From assembly GCA_943359425.1 (NCBI GenBank), contig CALRHN010000002.1, forward strand, positions 1 through 25,718: a stretch of DNA of 25,718 nucleotides. The letters run 5' to 3'. A model generated the notes under the pieces. It did not search any database, was not told the origin of the DNA, and worked only from the letters and a program-made list of their open reading frames with translations. Source of the stretch: Candidatus Nomurabacteria bacterium (lineage in GTDB: Bacteria > Patescibacteriota > Minisyncoccia > Phycocordibacterales > UBA9973). Positions 19,691-25,718 of this stretch are shown in pieces. Within the stretch, counting starts at the first letter, position 1, and each line of letters starts with the position of its first letter. A program made the position numbers and the translations under genes.

Positions 19691-21430
19691 TTATTTTTTA
19701 TTCTGTATTTCTTCGGCGAGGAGAGCGATGAAATCGTCCTTCGTCATTTCTGATTTCGTGCCGTCACGTTTCTCGATGGTGAGCATTCCTGATTCGACTT
19801 CTTTGTCGCCGGCAACTACCATATAGGGAGTGCGCATTTCTTTCGCGCGGCGGATTCTCTTGCCGAGATTTTCATCTCCATCAAAATGTATGACGCGGAT
19901 ATCGCGTGCGGCGAGGGCATCGGCAATTTCTTTCGTATAGACTGCGTGATTGTCGCGGACGGGAATGACGGCGACTTCGACGGGCGACAGCCAGAGAGGG
20001 AAGTTGCCGTTGACGTGTTCGATGAGGGTGGAGAGGAATCGCTCGATGGAGCCCATGATGGCGCAATGGATCATGACGATCTCTTCTTTCTCGCCTTTTT
20101 CATTCGTGCACGTGAGGCCGAAATTCTTCGGCTGGTTGAAGTCGAGCTGGATGGTTGCGACTTGGAGGACGCGGCCGATGGAGTCGTGCGAGATAAAATC
20201 TATTTTCGGGCCATAGAAAGCAGCCTCGCCCAGTCCGTCGATCCACGTGACGCCTTTGCTCGTCATGAGATTCTCTAGCGCGTTTTCGGCTTTTTTCCAG
20301 ACATCGGCGCCGCCCAAATATTTCTCCGGAGTTGCCGGATCATGGCGGGAGAAGCGGACTTTGAGCTCGAATCCGAACGTGCCGTAGAATTTCTCGACGA
20401 TATCCCAGATGGCGAGAACTTCGTCTTCGATCTGGCTCTCGCGGCAGAAGACGTGCGCATCGTCCTGCGTGATGGAGAGGACACGGGAGAGTCCGGACAG
20501 TTCGCCCGACTGTTCGTCGCGATAGACCATTGTCGTCTCGCAATAGCGCTGCGGCATATCGCGGTAGCTTCTCGGTTCGGAATCGAATATCTGCGTGTGA
20601 TGCGGACAGTTCATCGGCTTCATGGCATAGATCTTACTCTCGCGCGTTTCGATCTTGAAAAGATCGTCGGCATATTTCGCCCAGTGGCCGGAGCGCTCAT
20701 ACAATTCTTTCTTCGTGATATGAGGAATCGTAACTTTCTGATAGCCGTGCGCCTTGCGGAGCTCCCAAACGTAGTCGTTCAAGAGTTCGCGGATGATCGT
20801 GCCGCGCGGGGTCCAGAGGGGAAGGCCGGGGCCGACGAGATCGGAGAAGACGAAAAGACCGAGTTCTTTGCCCAGTTTGCGATGGTCGCGTTTCTTCGCT
20901 TCTTCCTGCTGTGCTATATATGCGTCGAGTTCGGCTTTGCTTGGGAGCGCGAGTCCGTAGATGCGCGTGAGCATCTTGTTACCCTCATCTCCGCGCCAAT
21001 ATGCGCCGGCGACGCGGTCGAGCTTGAAACAGCCGGACGGAATATCCTTGCTCGGATGCTTTGCATGTCCGCCGCGGCAGAGGTCGGTAAATCCGCCTGA
21101 CGTGTAGAGCGTGATGTCTTCGCCCTTTTCTATGATCTCGTCGATGAGTTCGAGTTTGTAGTCGTTGCCGGCAAAATGTTTTTTCGCGCCTTCGACGTTT
21201 ACGACTTCGCGGGTGAAATCAGTCCATCCGGGCAAGAGTTCGCACATCTTTGCTTCGATGGCAGGCAGATCGGCGTCGGTAATCTTGCTCGATGCGTCGA
21301 TATCGTAATAAAAGCCGTTCTCGATAGCGGGGCCCAAGGCGAGCTTGGAATCGGGATAAAGAGCGAGAACGGATGCACCGAGGAGGTGGGCAAGCGTATG
21401 GCGTATATGGGTATATTCTTCTTCGGTCAT
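19691..21430 (-). CDS. thrS: Threonyl-tRNA synthetase without N-terminal TGS domain
   Basis: Charges tRNA-Thr with threonine. The 579-residue protein begins directly in the editing (SAD) domain: H-T-L-A-H (His11, His15) and C-R-G-G-H (Cys118, His122) form the editing site that removes mischarged serine. The catalytic domain has motif 1 near L-W-T-P-R-G-T-I-I-R, the zinc ligands Cys275 (M-N-C-P-H-H), His326 (Q-D-D-A-H-V-F) and His455 (M-I-H-C-A-I-M-G-S), motif 2 E-T-T-M-V-Y-R-D-E and motif 3 G-S-I-E-R-F. The anticodon-binding domain follows (about 485-579). The roughly 60-residue TGS domain of standard bacterial ThrRS is missing, and dnaE ends only 39 bases upstream, so it is not hidden by a wrong start. 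A near-leaderless promoter lies in the gap. Confidence 0.95.
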   Translation of the reverse strand: MTEEEYTHIRHTLAHLLGASVLALYPDSKLALGPAIENGFYYDIDASSKITDADLPAIEAKMCELLPGWTDFTREVVNVEGAKKHFAGNDYKLELIDEIIEKGEDITLYTSGGFTDLCRGGHAKHPSKDIPSGCFKLDRVAGAYWRGDEGNKMLTRIYGLALPSKAELDAYIAQQEEAKKRDHRKLGKELGLFVFSDLVGPGLPLWTPRGTIIRELLNDYVWELRKAHGYQKVTIPHITKKELYERSGHWAKYADDLFKIETRESKIYAMKPMNCPHHTQIFDSEPRSYRDMPQRYCETTMVYRDEQSGELSGLSRVLSITQDDAHVFCRESQIEDEVLAIWDIVEKFYGTFGFELKVRFSRHDPATPEKYLGGADVWKKAENALENLMTSKGVTWIDGLGEAAFYGPKIDFISHDSIGRVLQVATIQLDFNQPKNFGLTCTNEKGEKEEIVMIHCAIMGSIERFLSTLIEHVNGNFPLWLSPVEVAVIPVRDNHAVYTKEIADALAARDIRVIHFDGDENLGKRIRRAKEMRTPYMVVAGDKEVESGMLTIEKRDGTKSEMTKDDFIALLAEEIQNKK

Positions 21431-21437
21431 ACGGACA

Positions 21438-21446
21438 ATCCTATCA
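21438..21446 (-). promoter_or_regulatory. Extended -10 promoter for thrS
   Basis: On the minus strand TGaTAGGAT, 7 bases before the thrS ATG at 21430. It lies in the 39-base gap after dnaE, which has no terminator, so read-through from dnaE is also possible. Confidence 0.5.
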
Positions 21447-21469
21447 CAATATGGGCTCTTTTTGAAGCC

Positions 21470-24400
21470 TTAAATCTTCTTGATAACCTCGATGACAATG
21501 CTCTGGTCACCGTTGCGCTCGCTCATGCGGCCTTTCACCGCGATGCAGGTGTCGGCGACGATGGTCTCGCGCGCATCCTGATACGTGCGGGAGAAGACGA
21601 CGGCTTCGATCACGCCCGTCATGTCGGATATTTTGATGAAGGCCATCTGCTCGTTCTTCTTCGTGACGATGACACGCACTTCTTCGATGATGCCGGCGAA
21701 CATGACGGGCATATTATTGCCGAGCTCTTCGCGCGCTTTTTTTATCGTCATGCCGTTTTTCTCTATCTTCTCGCGCAGTCGGTCGAGCGGATGGCCGGAA
21801 ACGTAGAGGCCGAGCAATTCTTTCTCCCATGACAGCTTTTCCTGATTGGTCGCCGCCGTCGCGGGCTCGAGCGTCAGCGCCGAAACATTCGGCATTTCTC
21901 CGAAGAGCGATGTCTGGTTGGCATTTTCGAGACCTTCTTTGTTATAGGCGAGCAAGGTTTCCATGTTGGCGAGCAATTGCCCGCGCTCGCCGGCGAAATC
22001 CATGCTGCCGGATTTGATGAGGGCTTCGAGAGATTTCTTCGTGAGATTCTTGTGCGTGATGCGCTTCAGGAAATCCGCCATGTCCGCATAACGCCCTTTC
22101 GCGCGGCGCTCTTCGATGATGGCGTCGGAGATATCGGTGCCGAGATTCTTGATCGTATAGAGTCCGAATCGGATGACGCCTGTCTGCGCAGGCAGGCCGT
22201 TCTTGTCGTCTGCGCTAGCGCTCTCAACGACGGTAAATCCGCCGAAACTCTCATTCACATCGGGAGGGAGAACCTTGATTTCCATTTTCTGTGATTCTTG
22301 AATGATCTCGGAAATCTTTTCGACATCGCCGGATTCGGATGTGAGAATGGCGCACATATATTCGACGGGGTAGTGCGCCTTCATGTAGGCCGTCTGATAG
22401 GCGACGCGGCCGTATGAAGCGGCATGGGCCTTGTTGAATCCGTATGCGGCGAACGGTTCGATCCACGTCCAGATCTGCGCGGCTTTTTTCTCCGACCATT
22501 TCGAATGCGCCATCGTGCCTTTGATGAACTTCTGTTTCTGCGCAGCCATTTCTTCAGGAATCTTTTTTCCGACGGCCTTGCGGAATTTGTCGACTTCGCC
22601 CCATGTGTAGCCGGCGAGATCGTGGGCGATGGTGAGGAGGTCGTCCTGATAGACGAGAATTCCATACGTGCGGTGGAGGATGGCTTCGAGGGCGGGATCG
22701 AAATATTTGATGAGTTTCGGATTGTGTTTGCGGGCGATGTAGTCGGGAATGAATTGCATCGGACCCGGACGGTAGAGGGCGACCATGGCGTTGATGTCGT
22801 GAATCGTCGACGGCTCGAGTTCTTTCAGGAATCGCGTCATGCCCGCGCCGTTTAACTGGAACAGTCCCGTCGTTTCTCCGCGCGCAAGAAGCGAAAATGT
22901 TTTCTTGTCGTCGAGCGGGATTTTTTCGATGTCGACGCGGACAGTCTTCGTCATCTCGACGAGACGAATCGTCTCTCCAAGAATAGCGAGGTTTCTGATG
23001 CCCAAGAAATCGAATTTGAGCAGTCCTGCATCTTCGACGGAATACATATCGTACTGCGTGATTATTTTTCCGCCCTTCGGGTCGAGCTGAACGGGGACGA
23101 AGTCATAGAGCGATGTCGGCGCGATGACGACGCCTGCGGCGTGCACGGAGATGTGGCGGACGCAGCCTTCGAGTTTCTTTGCGAGATCGATGATGCGTTT
23201 CGTGTCTGGTTCGGATTTATATATTTCGGTAAGTTCGGGAACGATCTTCATGGCATGGTCGAGTGTCATCGGCATACCCTGGCTCCCCATGGGCACTAGT
23301 TTGGAAATGCGGTCGCCGATGCCGTACGGATAACCGAGCGAGCGCGCGACGTCGCGGACGGCGCCGCGCGCCATCATCGTACCGAACGTACCGATCTGCG
23401 CGACTTTGTCCGCGCCGTATTTCTGTTTCGCATATTCGATGACTTCGTCGCGTCGGTTATCGGCGTAGTCCATATCGATATCGGGAGGTGACGGACGTTC
23501 AGGGTTCAGGAAGCGCTCGAATGGCAGATTGTATTCGAACGGATTGACGTTCGTGATGCCGAGCAAATACGTCGTGAGAGATCCCGCGACCGATCCTCGG
23601 ATCGTTGTGAGAATATTATTCTCTTTTGCGAAACGCAGGAGATCTCCCACGACGAGGAAGTATGGCGAGTAGCCCTTCATCTTGATGATGCCGAGTTCGT
23701 ATTCGAGACGCGTGCGCGCTTCGTCCGTTTCTTTCATTTCGCGCCGCGCAAATCCTTCTTCGGCGAGTTCGCGCAATTTGTCGTCGGCGGTCACGCCCGC
23801 AGGCAGTCCGAGATCGGGGAAGACCCAGTGTCCGAGTCCGAGATCGTAGTCTTCGCACATATCGGCGACGAGGGACGTATTCGCAACGGATTCCGGAATA
23901 TCGGCGAAATATTCGAGGGCCTTTTTCTCATTGATGAGAGAGAAATCGTCGTCGGAGAATTCGAATTTGCCCGTGTCCTTGCCGCCTTCGCCCGTGTTGA
24001 TGGCGAGGAGTGTCCGATGCGCTTCGTGATCGTCGTGGCAGGGATAATGCGAGTCTTGCGTCGCGACGACGGGAATGGAATGTTTCTTGCCGAGCGTGAC
24101 GAGGGCGTCGCGGAGTTTCTTGTCATTCTCGATATGCGGATGCGATTGCACTTCGATAAAATAATTTTCTTTGCCGAAAATGTCCTGATATTCGGCGACG
24201 ATGGCGTCGGCTTTCTCCGTATTGCCTGCCTGCGCAGGCAGGCCTGCGAGTATGGTCTGCGATAGTTCTCCGCCCATACAGCCGGAGAGACAAATGATGC
24301 CTTCGTGGAATTCGCGCAAGATTTCCTTGTCCATGCGCGGCTTGTAATAGTAGCCCTCGAGGTTGGCGATGGTGACAAGGCGGATCAAGTTCTTGTATCC

Positions 24401-24697
24401 CTGCAAATTCTTCGCGAGGAGTATCAAGTGATAGTAGCGCTTCGCGCCTTGTTCGGTGTTCTTGTCTTTGCGCGAACCTGCCGTCATGTATGCTTCGACG
24501 CCGATGATGGGTTTGATGCCGGCATCCTTGCAGGTCTTGTAGAATTCGATGGCGCCGTACATATTGCCGTGGTCGGTGAGAGCGACGGCGGGCATCTTGC
24601 TCTCCTTTGCGATTTTGACGATATCCTGCACCTTCGACATTCCGTCGAGGAGGGAGTAGTGGGAGTGCGTGTGGAGATGTATGAATTTACTGGCCAT
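21470..24697 (-). CDS. dnaE: DNA polymerase III alpha subunit
   Basis: Replicative polymerase. The 1,075-residue protein begins with the PHP domain (H-L-H-T-H-S-H-Y-S-L-L-D-G, residues 7-19, and T-D-H-G-N-M-Y at 41-47), whose metal-binding His residues look intact. The polymerase core has the catalytic aspartates Asp406 and Asp408 (P-D-I-D-M-D) and Asp563 (K-F-D-F-L-G), and F-N-K-A-H-A-A-S-Y in the fingers. Helix-hairpin-helix and OB-fold domains (C-terminal about 100 residues, V-M-F-A-G-I-I-E-E-V) follow. It ends soon after the OB domain, shorter than the 1,160 residues of E. coli. The start M-A-S-K-F-I-H-L-H is chosen because a consensus -10 box lies 9 bases upstream; an upstream in-frame start would lie before the promoter. 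Two copies of one GC-rich palindrome are read in frame as G-L-P-A-Q-(A/T)-G at residues 152-158 and 834-840. Confidence 0.96.
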   Translation of the reverse strand: MASKFIHLHTHSHYSLLDGMSKVQDIVKIAKESKMPAVALTDHGNMYGAIEFYKTCKDAGIKPIIGVEAYMTAGSRKDKNTEQGAKRYYHLILLAKNLQGYKNLIRLVTIANLEGYYYKPRMDKEILREFHEGIICLSGCMGGELSQTILAGLPAQAGNTEKADAIVAEYQDIFGKENYFIEVQSHPHIENDKKLRDALVTLGKKHSIPVVATQDSHYPCHDDHEAHRTLLAINTGEGGKDTGKFEFSDDDFSLINEKKALEYFADIPESVANTSLVADMCEDYDLGLGHWVFPDLGLPAGVTADDKLRELAEEGFARREMKETDEARTRLEYELGIIKMKGYSPYFLVVGDLLRFAKENNILTTIRGSVAGSLTTYLLGITNVNPFEYNLPFERFLNPERPSPPDIDMDYADNRRDEVIEYAKQKYGADKVAQIGTFGTMMARGAVRDVARSLGYPYGIGDRISKLVPMGSQGMPMTLDHAMKIVPELTEIYKSEPDTKRIIDLAKKLEGCVRHISVHAAGVVIAPTSLYDFVPVQLDPKGGKIITQYDMYSVEDAGLLKFDFLGIRNLAILGETIRLVEMTKTVRVDIEKIPLDDKKTFSLLARGETTGLFQLNGAGMTRFLKELEPSTIHDINAMVALYRPGPMQFIPDYIARKHNPKLIKYFDPALEAILHRTYGILVYQDDLLTIAHDLAGYTWGEVDKFRKAVGKKIPEEMAAQKQKFIKGTMAHSKWSEKKAAQIWTWIEPFAAYGFNKAHAASYGRVAYQTAYMKAHYPVEYMCAILTSESGDVEKISEIIQESQKMEIKVLPPDVNESFGGFTVVESASADDKNGLPAQTGVIRFGLYTIKNLGTDISDAIIEERRAKGRYADMADFLKRITHKNLTKKSLEALIKSGSMDFAGERGQLLANMETLLAYNKEGLENANQTSLFGEMPNVSALTLEPATAATNQEKLSWEKELLGLYVSGHPLDRLREKIEKNGMTIKKAREELGNNMPVMFAGIIEEVRVIVTKKNEQMAFIKISDMTGVIEAVVFSRTYQDARETIVADTCIAVKGRMSERNGDQSIVIEVIKKI
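22178..22197. repeat. GC palindrome copy 1 in dnaE
   Basis: GCCTGTCTGCGCAGGCAGGC, one base from a perfect 20-base palindrome. On the coding strand it reads G-L-P-A-Q-T-G, in a segment before I-R-F-G-L that is usually shorter and variable. Confidence 0.8.
24224..24243. repeat. GC palindrome copy 2 in dnaE
   Basis: GCCTGCCTGCGCAGGCAGGC, a perfect 20-base palindrome, 19 of 20 bases identical to copy 1 and in the same reading frame (G-L-P-A-Q-A-G), in a loop after L-S-Q-T-I-L-A. Confidence 0.85.
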
Positions 24698-24706
24698 GTG
24701 CAAGTG

Positions 24707-24736
24707 ATTATAGCAGTATAAAAGCTTATTTGACAA
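24707..24736 (-). promoter_or_regulatory. Promoter for dnaE (-35 and extended -10)
   Basis: On the minus strand TTGTCA (24736-24731), an 18-base spacer ending in TGC, then the consensus TATAAT (24712-24707), 9 bases before the ATG at 24697. Confidence 0.75.
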
Positions 24737-24804
24737 AGAATATTTTGAGTAGTACATTGAAGTTGAAAATACAAATATTAACGCAGTTAAATTTAATTTA
24801 AGCT

Positions 24805-25020
24805 ATGAAAAAAATTCTTCTTTTTATCGTAATACTCGTTAGCCCATTTACGAGCAATGCCCTTCCCGCAGATGGGATGATGTTCCGCTATCTTTCTTTG
24901 AGAGGCATACCAGGAGGCCTCAACGACGCTACTGATACTTTTATTGGCATCTATGTGGACGTTATTCTTTTTGGCTGTGTTATTTTTCAGGGAATCAGGA
25001 TATGTCTCGATAAGCGGTGA
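24805..25020 (+). CDS. Small exported or membrane protein of unknown function
   Basis: A 71-residue protein with a classical signal-peptide start (M-K-K-I-L-L-F-I-V-I-L-V-S-P-F-T-S-N-A, possible cleavage after Ala19). The short remainder includes a second hydrophobic stretch (T-F-I-G-I-Y-V-D-V-I-L-F-G-C-V-I-F-Q-G-I, about 45-64) and a basic end (C-L-D-K-R). The layout, signal plus one C-terminal helix, suggests an inner-membrane peptide or the remains of a longer protein. It is followed after about 20 bases by a hairpin terminator, which supports this strand over the overlapping minus-strand frame. No clear promoter is seen; the upstream 100 bases are AT-rich. Function unknown. Confidence 0.6.
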   Translation: MKKILLFIVILVSPFTSNALPADGMMFRYLSLRGIPGGLNDATDTFIGIYVDVILFGCVIFQGIRICLDKR

Positions 25021-25038
25021 ATTCAGCATTTTTTAAGC

Positions 25039-25075
25039 AGGACTATTTGTTAAAAATAGTCCTGTGTTTTATTAT
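25039..25075 (+). terminator. Hairpin terminator after small exported protein gene
   Basis: AGGACTATTT (25039-25048) pairs perfectly with AAATAGTCCT (25054-25063) around a 5-base loop, followed by the T-rich GTGTTTTATTATT. It sits immediately before rnhB; the T-rich tract may also hold the weak rnhB -10. Confidence 0.7.
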
Positions 25076-25081
25076 TCAGGC

Positions 25082-25669
25082 ATGAAGGCAACTATCGGCA
25101 TAGACGAAGTCGGACGAGGGCCAATCGCCGGACCGGTTGCTGTCGCAGCTTTCCATTTCAAATCCAAAAACTTAAAGTTCAAAGCTTTTCCCATTCCGCT
25201 TCGCGATTCCAAGAAGCTCACGCGTATACAACGCGAGGCGTGGTTTATACAGATCAAAGTTTGGCAGAAGGAAGGGAAGTGCGATTTCAAAGTTACCATG
25301 ATTAGCGCAAGCACTATTGATCGCATCGGTATTGCTCCGGCAATACGTCGAGCGTTAGCTCGTTCCCTCTATGGACTAAAGACTAAGCACTATAGACTAA
25401 TCCTATTAGACGGCGGATTGAAGGCGCCGCAGGAATTCAAGAATCAGAAGACCATCATCAAAGGTGACGAGAAGGAACCGGCCATAGCACTCGCCTCCAT
25501 CGTGGCCAAAGTCACCCGCGACCGGCATATGCGCTGGCAGGCGAAAAAGTTCCCCCAGTATTCGTTCGAGAACCACGTCGGCTACGGGACAAGGGCGCAT
25601 TATGCCGCTATCCGCAAGCATGGCCTCACGCCCTTGCATCGCAAGACCTTTCTCTCCAAGCTCTTTTGA
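25082..25669 (+). CDS. rnhB: Ribonuclease HII
   Basis: Removes RNA from RNA-DNA hybrids, including single ribonucleotides left in DNA. The 195-residue protein has G-I-D-E-V-G-R-G-P-I-A-G-P-V (6-19) with catalytic Asp8 and Glu9, then D-S-K-K-L-T, L-D-G-G with the third Asp, K-G-D-E-K-E-P-A-I-A-L-A-S-I-V-A-K-V-T-R-D with the fourth, and N-H-V-G-Y-G-T near the C-terminus. It ends at F-L-S-K-L-F. The ATG at 25082 is preferred to an upstream GTG at 25064 because the conserved core starts at residue 5 and the GTG falls in the terminator region. Two variable loops are built from repeat-like DNA: a degenerate 7-base pattern at about 25157-25185 (F-K-S-K-N-L-K-F-K) and the GACTAAA repeat at 25374-25401. 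Confidence 0.95.
   Translation: MKATIGIDEVGRGPIAGPVAVAAFHFKSKNLKFKAFPIPLRDSKKLTRIQREAWFIQIKVWQKEGKCDFKVTMISASTIDRIGIAPAIRRALARSLYGLKTKHYRLILLDGGLKAPQEFKNQKTIIKGDEKEPAIALASIVAKVTRDRHMRWQAKKFPQYSFENHVGYGTRAHYAAIRKHGLTPLHRKTFLSKLF
25374..25401 (+). repeat. 7-base tandem repeat (GACTAAA) in rnhB
   Basis: Units GACTAAA, GACTAAG, CACTATA, GACTAAT, in frame as G-L-K-T-K-H-Y-R-L, just before the L-D-G-G strand. The unit is the same as in gyrB (17707-17736). Confidence 0.75.
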
Positions 25670-25694
25670 CACGGGTGCCCGAATCTGTTAGACT
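25666..25694 (+). promoter_or_regulatory. Strong promoter at window end
   Basis: TTGACA (25666-25671), 17-base spacer ending in TGT, then TAGACT (25689-25694). The -35 overlaps the stop codon of rnhB. An ATG lies 8 bases after the hexamer. Confidence 0.75.
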
Positions 25695-25702
25695 GCCCCC
25701 AT

Positions 25703-25718
25703 ATGGTTATACGAATGC
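25703..25718 (+). CDS. Start of a further gene, cut by window edge
   Basis: An ATG 8 bases after a strong promoter, followed by M-V-I-R-M before the window ends. Too short for any assignment; called from its promoter position only. Confidence 0.4.

Noticed and set aside
24793..25029. A minus-strand 78-residue frame overlapping the small exported protein gene
   Set aside because: It has no promoter-like box and no recognisable features, while the plus-strand frame has a signal peptide and is followed by a terminator.
1..25718. Alternative genetic code (TGA as glycine, as in SR1/Gracilibacteria)
   Set aside because: DUF475, rnhB and the RNase III-like gene end at TGA exactly where their families or terminators predict, and no in-frame TGA is needed elsewhere.

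Overview
The window looks like a piece of a Patescibacteria (Candidate Phyla Radiation) chromosome, probably Parcubacteria-like. I infer this from the gene content and style rather than from a marker gene. The aminoacyl-tRNA synthetases are unusually short, there is a giant secreted S74 (tail-fibre-like) protein, a DUF475 membrane protein and a single-domain Y1 (RAYT-type) transposase, many small proteins are unique, and Shine-Dalgarno sequences are nearly absent. TGA serves as a stop codon in several genes, so the code is the ordinary one and not the TGA=Gly code of SR1/Gracilibacteria.

Layout. 1-3958 (+): the end of a HAD hydrolase, an M24 metallopeptidase, a DUF475 membrane protein, murC, and an unknown helical protein closed by a strong terminator. 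4037-7460 (+): a UvrD/AddA-type helicase-nuclease broken in two by about 500 AT-rich bases carrying their own small coiled-coil/membrane protein gene. 7445-8177: a Y1 transposase framed by inverted hairpins; the same hairpin sequence also sits inside the helicase reading frame. 8159-12405: a tiny membrane peptide (-), a small unknown gene coupled to pheS, a membrane protein, a divergent RNase III-like gene (-), then pheT. 12507-15779: a 1,090-residue secreted protein ending in an S74 self-cleaving chaperone domain and a Pro/Thr-rich tail. 15901-19141: operon gyrB - membrane protein - ITPA-like nucleotide pyrophosphatase. 19208-19642: a Cys-rich exported protein. 19691-24697 (-): thrS and dnaE. 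24805-25718: a small exported protein, rnhB, and the first codons of another gene.

How the genes work together. Most are housekeeping functions: replication (DnaE, GyrB, RNase HII), wall synthesis (MurC), translation (PheRS, ThrRS) and nucleotide-pool cleaning. Two themes cut across them. First, transcription appears to be driven by an extended -10 box (TGnTAnnAT) placed only 6-9 bases before the start codon for ten starts, which predicts leaderless or near-leaderless mRNAs. Second, short repeats have colonised coding sequence: perfect GC-rich palindromes in dnaE, pheS, murC and the peptidase, 7-base tandem repeats in pheT, gyrB and rnhB, and a REP-like hairpin in the helicase gene that matches the ends of the neighbouring transposase element.

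The most unusual locus is the split helicase-nuclease. The second half, carrying motif VI and an Fe-S PD-(D/E)XK nuclease, has intact catalytic residues and what looks like its own leaderless promoter, so it may be made as a separate subunit instead of being dead. No tRNA, rRNA or CRISPR array was seen.
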